Below, piece after piece: positions 1 through 7,550 of a DNA stretch of 32,142 bases (its first letter is position 1; each line of letters opens with the position of its first letter). The notes beneath the pieces are model-generated. The model saw nothing but the letters and a program-made list of their open reading frames with translations, was not told where the DNA came from and did no database searches. The position numbers and the translations under genes were made by a program. The stretch covers positions 1 through 32,142 of the forward strand of contig PLGM01000134.1 of NCBI GenBank assembly GCA_003139795.1, in the 5' to 3' direction. The DNA is from Acidobacteriaceae bacterium (GTDB taxonomy: Bacteria; Acidobacteriota; Terriglobia; Terriglobales; Acidobacteriaceae).

Positions 1-2
1 GA

Positions 3-764
3 TTATTTCGGGCGTTTTTTTCCCACGGGTACGCGCCCGCCGCCGGTCCTTCGCGTGCGCTCCACCTCCACTTCCTGAGCCAAGAGCTGTTGTCGTCCGC
101 GAGACACGGTGTGAGGATCGAGTTGGAGGAAGTCTGCCAGTCGACGATCGCCGCCACGGCCCAGCTTAAGCGACTCCAGTCCAGCAAACAGGCGGCGCTG
201 CTGCTCGTCCAGCAAGCTGTAAAACAGCAGAAAAGAGGCTTTCAATTCCTTCTCCGCGACCTGCAGCACAGATGCATCGGCTGCGGTGGGAACTGCCTCG
301 ACGGTGCGGCGCGTTAGTAGTTGCCCACCCCGAATAGCGCGCTCCGTGGCCGTGTAAAGGTAGCGGCCGGAGACGATCTCACGAGCCACCCGTTGCTGCT
401 GTGCCAATTGATGCAGCGTATCCTGCACTTCGACGTGCAAGGCGCGCGCCAGTTCATCGGCGAAAAATCCGCGTAGTGAACGATTGACGAACGCCTCGGC
501 GCTGGCCAGCAGTGTACCGAAACGGGAGAACCAGACGCCTTCCTGCGACCAGAGTCCGGCGTCATCGAAGCGGGCGACATCGCGCAGGGTATAGTATCGG
601 CCGCGATGGGAGTAGCTGGTGAGATAACCCAGAGGCTTCAGTTTCCGGAAGACGGTGACATTGACGGAGGTTCCGAGAGCTTGTTTCAGTTCGTCCAGGG
701 TGGCGATTTTGTTGCGCAGCAGCAGTGAACGCAGTTCATCAGAGCGGAAAGAGAGAGGTCTCAT
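3..764 (-). CDS. Transposase N-terminal protein, winged-helix plus ISAzo13-type helix-turn-helix (ORF A)
   Basis: The 253-aa product binds DNA rather than cutting it. Residues 1-70 look like a winged helix, ending in the motif YYTLRDVARFDDAGLW. Residues 80-150 form a second helical domain (FSRFGTL, FADELARALHV, GRYLYT). Residues about 184-250 match the start of ISAzo13-family transposases (LDEQQRRLFAGLESLKLGRG, then RTGGGR). The DDE catalytic domain is absent. The ORF stops at TAA (3-5) right after GKKRPK, and the coding strand there reads GGA AAA AAA CGC. A -1 slip on A AAA AAA gives KKTPEII, the usual continuation of this transposase family as I recall it, so this may be ORF A of a frameshifted transposase whose ORF B lies off the left edge. 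The ATG lies only a few bases after TATAAC in the right position for a -10 box, so the message may be leaderless. A standalone regulator is the alternative. Confidence 0.75.
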   Translation of the reverse strand: MRPLSFRSDELRSLLLRNKIATLDELKQALGTSVNVTVFRKLKPLGYLTSYSHRGRYYTLRDVARFDDAGLWSQEGVWFSRFGTLLASAEAFVNRSLRGFFADELARALHVEVQDTLHQLAQQQRVAREIVSGRYLYTATERAIRGGQLLTRRTVEAVPTAADASVLQVAEKELKASFLLFYSLLDEQQRRLFAGLESLKLGRGGDRRLADFLQLDPHTVSRGRQQLLAQEVEVERTRRTGGGRVPVGKKRPK

Positions 765-766
765 AA

Positions 767-814
767 TGTTATAGTTCCGGCTTTTGCCGACTCCTCCTGT
801 TCGGAACTATAACA
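767..814. promoter_or_regulatory. 13-bp perfect inverted repeat, candidate operator or promoter of the IS ORF
   Basis: TGTTATAGTTCCG (767-779) and CGGAACTATAACA (802-814) are perfect inverted copies separated by 22 bases, ending 2 bases from the minus-strand start codon. On the minus strand the proximal arm contains TATAAC, which fits a -10 box. A site of this geometry suits binding by a dimeric winged-helix protein such as the adjacent gene product, but that is inference; a hairpin in the IS end is equally possible. Confidence 0.45.
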
Positions 815-865
815 AATCGGAGCGTGCGAGTCTACTACTTGTCAAAGCGCAACAAAGCAATGTTT

Positions 866-891
866 ATAGGGAATACGCTATCGTTCCCTAT
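866..891. repeat. 8-bp inverted repeat in AT-rich flank
   Basis: ATAGGGAA (866-873) pairs with TTCCCTAT (884-891) across a 10-base loop. It lies in AT-rich DNA upstream of the IS ORF. It could be a transposase-binding subterminal repeat. The rest of 815-960 shows no convincing gene; the 62-codon ORF there has no ribosome binding site and no recognisable sequence. Confidence 0.3.
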
Positions 892-960
892 CGAGTATCC
901 AGCTCCGCCCGGGCGACATATTATGCAATAGAAACGACTAAATGTGAGTTGTTATTGTTG

Positions 961-1296
961 CGGCGCCGCTAAGACGGCGGTGGATCTCCCAGGTGCCATG
1001 ACGCTTCCATTTCTGTCCATGCCGAGCTCTCAGACCCCGCCGGAGTCTCCAGCGACCATCGCCTCTGGCGGTCGCCTACTGTAGCCTTCCAGATATTCGA
1101 CCCTGTCGGCCTCCGGTTAACTGTCTCACGAGGCTCAATCGCTTCACTTGCGTTACGGCCTGGACATCGCTCTGTCTACGCTTAACCCATGTCGTTACCT
1201 TCATGAGCCCAAGACTCGATTCCTGGTGGGGCGGCTCTTCCCCTTTCCAGGGCGGGAATTGCACCCGCTGAAAGCGCCGGGCTTATCCTGGCGCAC
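961..1296 (-). ncRNA. Group II intron 5' fragment (domain I and following), truncated
   Basis: Read on the minus strand from 1296, the sequence starts GTGCGCC, the consensus 5' end of group II introns. It then shows hallmarks I associate with bacterial domain I: ATGAAGGTAACG at about 1200, CCGTAACGCAAGTGAA near 1150, and later CTGAGAGCTCGGCATGGA (about 1020-1040) and ACCTGGGAGATC (about 983-994), typical of the part before the intron ORF. No reverse transcriptase/maturase and no domain V-VI follow, because the similarity ends near 960-980 where AT-rich IS-like DNA begins. The fragment lies 37 bp past the stop of the exopolysaccharide operon. It cannot splice on its own. The call rests on recalled motif similarity; no folding was run. 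The small ORFs here (1076-1264, 1182-1439) are probably not genes. Confidence 0.6.
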
Positions 1297-1332
1297 CGAA
1301 TTCGACAATGAGATCTCGCAGCTATAACCTTT

Positions 1333-2637
1333 TCAATCGATCTGCCTCGCCAACTCCCGCAACCCAGGCGCCTCAATGGCGCCAGGAATACCCCGCCGAA
1401 GGATATCCACATGCGCAATGAGAACCAGATAGATAACAACCAGAAAATTCATCGAGGACATGATGCCGATTGACATGATGTTCGTTATCCAGATGCTTAT
1501 GATCCAAATATAGAGCCCCGCAAGCGACGGATACTTCTTCCACTGCCGCGCTACTCTCAAAGTGGTAAATACAAGAATCGCGCAAGCCAGCAAGAATCCA
1601 AATATGCCCAATCCTGTAAGACATTCCAGAAACCCGTCGTGAAGGTGAGACATTTTGGAAAGAGTTCCGCCCCACATGCTGCTTAAGGCGTGCTTACCGC
1701 CCACGCCGCCGCCGTAGCCGAGGAGAGGGTGCTTTTCCCAATCCCGAATTGCGGCGGCCCACATAACGGTTCTTCCGGTCATGGTTTCGAGGTTGGCCTG
1801 GCTCTCATTCTCCCTGACGCGCGTGAGGATTCGTGGACCCAACAAATAACCGGCGGTGGCGATGCATGGCAAAAAAGCAATCAGCGCCATCTTATGCCGG
1901 CGCAGCAGGACGGCGGCGATGCCGAGTGCCAGGATTGCAAATGAAGTTTTGCTGGAAGCAAATGAAAAGACAAACAGGGCATAGGTAAGTTGAGGCAGGG
2001 CCCTTAATATCGTTACGCCGCCAAGTATGTATTCCGCAAAGGCGACCAATACGAACGATACTGACAGATAGCCAAGGCCGTTCCCCGAATAGAAAGGCGA
2101 CTCGGCAGTCGTTTGTGTGAAGATTCCGACCCTGCGATTGACAAAGACTTCGATGCCGGCGAAATATCCCAGAAGGGTTATAAGCGCGAGAAAGGATGTC
2201 AGCAATAGAGTTAAACGATAGATTCCCTCCAGCCTGCGAAGCGCGTACTTATCCCTGGACGCTTGCAAGACGATGAGTGTCCCAACAATCAACTCGAATG
2301 CTTTTCCGGCGGTTTGCAAGGGAGCGGTCGACCACGCCAGGGACAAGATGAAGTAACCGGCATAAACCAGGAACCACAGGCGCAGGTCGCGGAAAGTAAG
2401 CCTGGGGAAAGAAGGCTGTGAAAGTGCCAACATTGCCGCCACGAACGTCAAGGGCGCACGAATCAGCCAGATTGTCGCTGAATTGGAATGCATCTGGCTC
2501 ACATTTGGATCCTGCCACTGCAGAATTCCTGCCAGCAGGAGCGCCAGCATCGCCAGGCCGGACGTTCCCGACCAGGCGAAGGCCGTCTTCCAGGAATAAA
2601 TATCCCACGGCAAAAATGTGAAACGCCTCATGCCCAA
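1333..2637 (-). CDS. O-antigen ligase / exopolysaccharide polymerase-like membrane protein
   Basis: The 434-aa polytopic inner-membrane protein has about 11-12 hydrophobic segments, starting near residues 22-40. A large periplasmic loop lies in the second half and carries the motif LHDGFLECLTGLGIFGF, which matches the H-x3-L-x6-GxxG signature of the Wzy/WaaL O-antigen ligase family. Such proteins polymerise or transfer undecaprenyl-linked glycans in the periplasm. It is the last gene of the three-gene minus-strand operon, starting 24 bp after the Wza-type gene. Whether it acts as a polymerase (Wzy) or a ligase (WaaL) cannot be decided from sequence alone. The association with Wzc and Wza genes favours exopolysaccharide polymerisation. 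Confidence 0.85.
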   Translation of the reverse strand: MGMRRFTFLPWDIYSWKTAFAWSGTSGLAMLALLLAGILQWQDPNVSQMHSNSATIWLIRAPLTFVAAMLALSQPSFPRLTFRDLRLWFLVYAGYFILSLAWSTAPLQTAGKAFELIVGTLIVLQASRDKYALRRLEGIYRLTLLLTSFLALITLLGYFAGIEVFVNRRVGIFTQTTAESPFYSGNGLGYLSVSFVLVAFAEYILGGVTILRALPQLTYALFVFSFASSKTSFAILALGIAAVLLRRHKMALIAFLPCIATAGYLLGPRILTRVRENESQANLETMTGRTVMWAAAIRDWEKHPLLGYGGGVGGKHALSSMWGGTLSKMSHLHDGFLECLTGLGIFGFLLACAILVFTTLRVARQWKKYPSLAGLYIWIISIWITNIMSIGIMSSMNFLVVIYLVLIAHVDILRRGIPGAIEAPGLRELARQID

Positions 2638-2661
2638 CGCACTACCTCGGAATTCGTGGAC

Positions 2662-3672
2662 CTATCGTAACGTGTAGATTGCCGCCGATGTGGCGGCGCT
2701 GATAACGCCCGTTGCATCCGTAAGAGTAGCCTTGATCTTGCTCATCGGCACGTAGACAATATCCTGCGCCTGCAGTTGGGGAGGCGTGGTCTTCCCGTTG
2801 ACCATATCCTTATAGTTCAGCGGAAACTCCACATAAGTGCCATCGGTTCTGCGGCGGATAATGTGGATGTCGCCGGTTTTTGCCTGAATAACGGTGCCAA
2901 AGGCAAGGGAGAGCGCCTGCGCGGCATCGAGTTTTCCATCCTCCTGCATCAGATATCCGCCAGGGCGATTGACTGCGCCCAGCACATAGACGATCCCGGC
3001 CCGCGGCACGATCACGGTATCTCCGTTGTGCACGGTGATCCCGCTGATGATATCCCCGTTGCTGTTGCGCCCATAGCGATAGCCGGTCGTCGTGACCTGC
3101 CCGGCCCCCTCGTGCCGCACCTGTATCTCGCTCCCGGCGAGCGCTGTTTCGCCCCCGGCGAAGGAGATGACATCCAGCAAGCTGTGTGGGACCAGCATCT
3201 GCAGACGCCCGGGCGAGTTCACTTCGCCCAGCACCGTCACCATCGCGGGCTCGTACTGGACTACGTTGAGCGTCACCTGTGGATTCTTGAGGATCTCAGC
3301 CGTCCGGAGGGATTCCTGAATCTTCCGTTGTGCCTCAGCCGGCACGTTTCCAGCCACATGTACAGCGCCGGCAAAGGGCAGAGTCACATTGCCGTCGTCG
3401 TCCACGCGGAGTTGGCCGGAAAGATCCGGCTCATCGTAGACCTCCACATCCAGCAGAAAACCGGGGGCTATCTTCAGCTTGGAAAAGTCCTCAGGGACAG
3501 CTGTCAGGCCGGTTGTCAGCCCGGACTTGGCCGCCGCGGCCGCATTCCCCGCGGATGAAGCCTGAGCATTGCCGATCTGCACAGATGGTCCTGTCGATTG
3601 CGCATGGAGCGCTACCGCAAGCGTCGCGATCATGAACGTCAACGCGCAGTGGAAAACAAATCGGAGCTTCAT
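2662..3672 (-). CDS. Wza-type polysaccharide export protein with SLBB domains
   Basis: The product (336 aa) exports polysaccharide across the outer membrane. Residues 1-24 form a signal peptide (MKLRFVFHCA..., cleavage near ALHAQS). A Poly_export domain covers about 66-140 (APGFLLDVEVYDEPDLSG, VTLPFAGAVHVAG). Two SLBB domains follow at about 143-225 (VTVLGEVNSPG) and 228-308 (VYVLGAVNRPGGY). The C-terminal 20 residues form a short helix. I chose the ATG at 3672, not the upstream in-frame one, because AGGAGG lies just before it and it is 1 bp from the end of the kinase gene. Unlike classical Wza, no cysteine is present at the cleavage site, so the protein is probably not a lipoprotein. Confidence 0.92.
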   Translation of the reverse strand: MKLRFVFHCALTFMIATLAVALHAQSTGPSVQIGNAQASSAGNAAAAAKSGLTTGLTAVPEDFSKLKIAPGFLLDVEVYDEPDLSGQLRVDDDGNVTLPFAGAVHVAGNVPAEAQRKIQESLRTAEILKNPQVTLNVVQYEPAMVTVLGEVNSPGRLQMLVPHSLLDVISFAGGETALAGSEIQVRHEGAGQVTTTGYRYGRNSNGDIISGITVHNGDTVIVPRAGIVYVLGAVNRPGGYLMQEDGKLDAAQALSLAFGTVIQAKTGDIHIIRRRTDGTYVEFPLNYKDMVNGKTTPPQLQAQDIVYVPMSKIKATLTDATGVISAATSAAIYTLR

Positions 3673-3673
3673 C

Positions 3674-6058
3674 TCAGGCCTCCTGGCCGTAATACTTGTT
3701 GTCACCGTAGTAACCATAGGAATAGTAGTATTCCACCGATTTCGTATCCATGCCGTTGACCACGAAGCCCAGCTTGCGGCCATGGCTGTGGGAGAGGAAT
3801 CCAACGACCCTTTTCAGCACAGGCCGGGTAGTTTTCTGAGAACGGACAACGACGATCGTGCCGTCTGCCTTGGTGGAGAGGATAACAGGGTCGGTAACCA
3901 TCAGCACCGGCGGGCTATCGATAATCACCAGTTCGAATTGCTTCTTCGCTTCCTCCAGCAGGGCATCGAAGCGCCTGGAGTCAAGCAGTTCGGCTGGATT
4001 TGGCGGAGTCGTGCCGGAAGGCAGCAGGAAGAGGTTATCGAGGGACGCATGGCCCGACAGAGCATTTGCGAATTGCGCGCCGCCTGTGAGCACTTCACTT
4101 AACCCCGGCGCTTTCCGGGCGCGGAAAAGTGTATGCATGCTTGGCTTGCGCAAATCGGCGTCTATCACAAGAACCCGCCGGCCATGCTGCGCAAATGCCA
4201 CGGCAAGATTATAGGAAATCGTGGTTTTACCATCGCCGCCAAGCGGGCTGGTCACGAGCAGCACCCGTAATGGCTCATCTGTCGCGGAAAGCAGAATTGC
4301 CGTTCGCAGCGAGCGGTAGGCCTCGGCCGCCGGAGCAGTCGGGCGGGATAGCAGGAGGCTTCGCTCCTGAGGGTCCACCACGGCATTGGCATCCTCCCCT
4401 GGCAGCTTGCCGCGCTGCTTCTCATCGGGCCGCATAAGCGGAATATAGGACAGCACCGGAAGCAAGCCCACCTTCTCTACCTGCTCGGTGGTCACAAGGG
4501 AGTCATCCAGGTTTTCACGCACGAAGGCGAAAGCAATGCCCAGGAGAAGCCCGGCGGCCAATCCAATGGCAGGATAGAGCACCCAGTCGGGGCGCTCCGG
4601 TGCAGCTGCCGGACGCGCCTCATCCACCAGCACAAGATTGGTAGCACTCACTCCAGCCTGAATACTGGCCGACTGTAGCTTTGAATACAGGTCTTGATAA
4701 AGCTCCCGGTTGGATAGAGCTTCGCCAGCCAGTACCTCCAGCTGAATCGTATTGTCATTGAGCTTATTGACCTCTTCCTGTTGCTGGACATAAGCCTTCC
4801 GGATACCGTCTTCAGTCTGCAGGGCCAATGTATAGTCATTCTTTGCGCGCTCGTTAATTCGCTTCAGCTCATCCCGTATCGCCTGGTTCAGAGCTTGCAT
4901 CTGGCCCTGCATCTCCGCGAGATGCGGACTCTTCGCGCCGTATTTCGTAAGGGCGTCGCCGTACTGCATGCCCAGGAGCGCCTCCTGCGACCGCAGGCCT
5001 TGCAATACCTCTAGCCCCTGTCCCCCACTGATAACAGTAGAGCCGCCCAGAGAAGATGCAAGGCTGCTCGAGCCGAGCCCCAGAACGACTTCCGGGCTTT
5101 GCGTCTGGGTTAGATGATAAATTGCCTCTTTGCTGATGCGATCCGCCTCGGCGGCGGTCAGCTCCTGATTCAAAGCGGCCAGCTTGTCCACCGCGGGAAT
5201 ATGCATGCCTCCGCCCATGGAACCTCCGCCTCCGCCTGATCCAGAGCTGCCGGATCCTCCGATCATTCCCAGCATCAGGACGCTTAGTCCGGTCTTACTT
5301 TCGTAATCGGAGAGCTTTTGCTGTGAATCAGCCACTTTGGCCTTCAGATCATCCAACTTGCCGGTGAGCCAGTCGGATGCTCTCGCCGTCGCCTGGAAAT
5401 TGTTCGTGAGGTATTCATGTATGTAGACGTTGACGAATGTATTGGCCACATCCGCTGCGCGTTGCGCGTCGTAGTCCCTGAACTCGACGGTAATCAGCCG
5501 GGTGTCCTCCTGCGGCTCTACCTTGAGCTTGCGGCCGATCATCTTGAGGATGCGCTCGCGGGTGGCCGTCGCCTTCTCCAGCGGGAGTCCAATCTCGGCT
5601 TTCATTTTTTTATCCCCACCCCATAGGCCCGGCGTGTATTTGTAAGGGGCCACTTTATCAAGGCCCATCTCACGAATCACCAGGAGGGTGGTGGTATCGC
5701 TTTGCAGAACCTTGGCGTGGGTCTGCAGACTTGTCTTCAGATCGTCCGTGCCGCCCACGGCAGAAGCAATACTGGAGAGGCCTCCCAGGTCGAGACCGCC
5801 CGAGTTTTCCTTGTTAACCAGCAGGGTGGCTGTGGAGATGTATTGATTCCTCATCGCCGCGCACAACGAAAATGCAAGAGCTACGCCTACCAGGGTCCAA
5901 GCCAGGACCCCGTATAGGCGCTTTCGCAATACGCGAAGGATGTCGCGCAACGACTGTTCTTCGGCAGGTTCGAAACCTCCCGGTGAAACCGATTGCGCGG
6001 AAAACTGTGGTTTCGCCCCTTGAGAATTCAGGCCTGGACGATCGGAAGGCAGACTCAT
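3674..6058 (-). CDS. Wzc-type polysaccharide co-polymerase / BY-kinase
   Basis: The 794-aa inner-membrane protein controls chain length and export of polysaccharide. A Wzz domain starts at about residue 33, with TM1 at about 51-69. A long periplasmic coiled-coil region follows, including a Gly/Ser-rich insert at 267-285. The proline-rich GNVR/PCP motif AAAPERPDW comes just before TM2 (about 495-513). The cytoplasmic kinase domain has Walker A SPLGGDGKTT (604-613), Walker A' VLVIDADLRKP (629-639) and Walker B LVIIDSPP (710-717). The C-terminus holds eight tyrosines in 777-790, the usual autophosphorylation cluster. Domains and kinase are fused as in proteobacterial Wzc. It is the first gene of the operon, preceded by GGGGAGAG at a proper distance from ATG. 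Phosphatase partner not seen nearby. Confidence 0.95.
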   Translation of the reverse strand: MSLPSDRPGLNSQGAKPQFSAQSVSPGGFEPAEEQSLRDILRVLRKRLYGVLAWTLVGVALAFSLCAAMRNQYISTATLLVNKENSGGLDLGGLSSIASAVGGTDDLKTSLQTHAKVLQSDTTTLLVIREMGLDKVAPYKYTPGLWGGDKKMKAEIGLPLEKATATRERILKMIGRKLKVEPQEDTRLITVEFRDYDAQRAADVANTFVNVYIHEYLTNNFQATARASDWLTGKLDDLKAKVADSQQKLSDYESKTGLSVLMLGMIGGSGSSGSGGGGGSMGGGMHIPAVDKLAALNQELTAAEADRISKEAIYHLTQTQSPEVVLGLGSSSLASSLGGSTVISGGQGLEVLQGLRSQEALLGMQYGDALTKYGAKSPHLAEMQGQMQALNQAIRDELKRINERAKNDYTLALQTEDGIRKAYVQQQEEVNKLNDNTIQLEVLAGEALSNRELYQDLYSKLQSASIQAGVSATNLVLVDEARPAAAPERPDWVLYPAIGLAAGLLLGIAFAFVRENLDDSLVTTEQVEKVGLLPVLSYIPLMRPDEKQRGKLPGEDANAVVDPQERSLLLSRPTAPAAEAYRSLRTAILLSATDEPLRVLLVTSPLGGDGKTTISYNLAVAFAQHGRRVLVIDADLRKPSMHTLFRARKAPGLSEVLTGGAQFANALSGHASLDNLFLLPSGTTPPNPAELLDSRRFDALLEEAKKQFELVIIDSPPVLMVTDPVILSTKADGTIVVVRSQKTTRPVLKRVVGFLSHSHGRKLGFVVNGMDTKSVEYYYSYGYYGDNKYYGQEA

Positions 6059-6310
6059 TAAAATTACTCTCCCCGTATGCGGACAGATTGCATTTTGGTG
6101 TGACGGCAGAAAAAGTCGCTATTGTGAAAATGTTAACATATGAATCCAGGCACGAACAGATTACGCCAGGAATATGTCGGCGCCTTTACACTCGCGCCGG
6201 CTGCCCGCGCAAGTTGCAGAATCGGCGATGGCCCCGTCGTAATCCGTGCCCGTGACGGCCTGGGAATGCCTTCGCCTGTCGACCATATACCTGGTGTGTG
6301 ATTATTGATT
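6059..6310. promoter_or_regulatory. Divergent intergenic region between the wzc-like and phosphotransferase genes
   Basis: This 252-bp AT-richer gap must hold the promoter of the minus-strand exopolysaccharide operon and probably that of the plus-strand phosphotransferase gene. A region around 6118-6150 (ATTGTGAAAATGTTAACATA) is the most promoter-like, and contains the palindrome GTTAAC. No clear -35/-10 pair, operator or riboswitch could be fixed by eye. Confidence 0.35.
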
Positions 6311-7453
6311 ATGCTACCTCAGCAAGACGTTTCCACTCCCGATCCGGATTTGAGCCGTATTCTGGCTGCGCTGGGGATCGCAGCGAATAGCCCGGGAATC
6401 AATATCCCATACACCATAATTCCGGGCAATGACGGCCCGCGCTGGCTACTCCCCAATCGCAATAAACTTACCCGGACGATTCTCAGGGAATGGCGCCCTT
6501 ACAGCCCGGCTGCACGCTTGAGCTGGGCCGGTGTCCGCCTGGTTGCACGTCTTGGGGCACTGCGATTCCTGCCCGGCACAATGCAAACACGCCTGCCGGC
6601 AACAGCCGGCAGGCAGCTCCTAAGCCATATCGGACAAGAAGCCGATGCGTCGCCTCCGGTGATCCTGGTTGGTAATCTTTCCACTACGCGTAAATTGCTC
6701 GTTTTCATGGTAATCCCCAGCCAGGGACTGGATGCGGTTGTCAAGCTACCCCTGACGTTCGCGGCCCACGCCAGCCTTCGAAACGAGGCTGATACCCTCA
6801 GGAAACTTGATGGAAAGCATGGCACTCCGCGATTGCTGCATTACTCAGAGGAGAGCGGCGCCGCGATGCAACAATATCTGACCGGAAAGCTGGGATCCCG
6901 GCGCTGCAAACAGGAGTATCTTCGCCTCCTGCTTGATCTTGTCCGGACAGGAGAATTGGTATCGCTGCGGGCGCGCGGGCGCCGCCTTGAAGAAAGATTG
7001 CGCAGCCATTCAGCCTATGGCAACCATGCCGGCAACTTGGAGTCCGCACTTGCCTACCTGAAGGAAGACGCGGTCGTTCCCGCCGCGCTGGTGCATGGCG
7101 ATTTCGCTCCCTGGAACATTCGAGAACTGCGGGACGGCACCTGCACATTGCTCGACTGGGAATTCGCCGAATGGCTGGGTTTGCCTCTGCATGATCTCTG
7201 CCATTTCTTTTACATGCAGACCCTGTTGTTCTCCCCGGAGAAACTGTTCTATTCCACCTTTCTCCGGGAGGGTTCATGGCGTGTGTATTGTCATGCACTC
7301 GATATTCCGTTTTCCCTGGTTCCGCGGCTCGCTACCGCTTTCCTGCTGGAGAAGCTTGCCACGGGTTGGGAAATCGACAGCGCTCGAACAGCCAGTTTCT
7401 GTCTTCGGCAGCTCGATATGTTGCTCATGCAAATCGACAATCCGATTGGCTGA
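6311..7453 (+). CDS. Aminoglycoside phosphotransferase-like (APH/ChoK fold) family protein
   Basis: The 380-aa cytoplasmic protein has the kinase-fold catalytic motifs HGDFAPWN (262-269) and LDWEFAEW (DWE at 282-284), typical of the APH/choline kinase superfamily. The N-lobe is seen around 120-165, with the likely ATP-binding lysine in VVKLPL. Its position beside an exopolysaccharide operon suggests phosphorylation of a sugar or lipid intermediate; drug resistance is unlikely but not excluded. I prefer the ATG at 6311 over a TTG two codons upstream; neither has a strong ribosome binding site. It is convergent with the beta-helix gene, 97 bp apart; that gap contains one 6-bp inverted repeat (CCGGCA/TGCCGG, 7500-7529) with an 18-base loop, a weak terminator candidate at best. 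Confidence 0.75.
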   Translation: MLPQQDVSTPDPDLSRILAALGIAANSPGINIPYTIIPGNDGPRWLLPNRNKLTRTILREWRPYSPAARLSWAGVRLVARLGALRFLPGTMQTRLPATAGRQLLSHIGQEADASPPVILVGNLSTTRKLLVFMVIPSQGLDAVVKLPLTFAAHASLRNEADTLRKLDGKHGTPRLLHYSEESGAAMQQYLTGKLGSRRCKQEYLRLLLDLVRTGELVSLRARGRRLEERLRSHSAYGNHAGNLESALAYLKEDAVVPAALVHGDFAPWNIRELRDGTCTLLDWEFAEWLGLPLHDLCHFFYMQTLLFSPEKLFYSTFLREGSWRVYCHALDIPFSLVPRLATAFLLEKLATGWEIDSARTASFCLRQLDMLLMQIDNPIG

Positions 7454-7550
7454 CCATGCTGGACGGGACGCCGGATAACTCAAACGCTACGTTCTTGCCC
7501 CGGCATAAGTCCTCTTTAGCTCGTGCCGGAAACCCTTTCAGTCGCTCCAG

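Larger units (their letters stand above)
1..960 (-). mobile_element. Partial insertion sequence, ISAzo13-like (right end inside window)
   Basis: The stretch combines a transposase N-terminal ORF (3-764), inverted repeats in its upstream region, and an AT-richer non-coding flank that stops abruptly near 960 where GC-rich, group II intron-like sequence begins. The catalytic part of the transposase would lie left of position 1. The right boundary is inferred from the composition change and from the start of intron-like sequence; I could not identify terminal inverted repeats because the other end is outside the window. Seen: the ORF, repeats and composition shift. Inferred: that they belong to one element inserted in the intron. 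Confidence 0.45.

Noticed and set aside
1076-1439. Small ORFs (62 and 85 codons) after the O-antigen-ligase-like gene
   Set aside because: They lie in group II intron RNA-like sequence or overlap the ligase gene in another frame.
2776-3558. 260-codon plus-strand ORF antisense to the Wza-type gene
   Set aside because: The minus strand has signal peptide, Poly_export and SLBB motifs; the plus frame has none.
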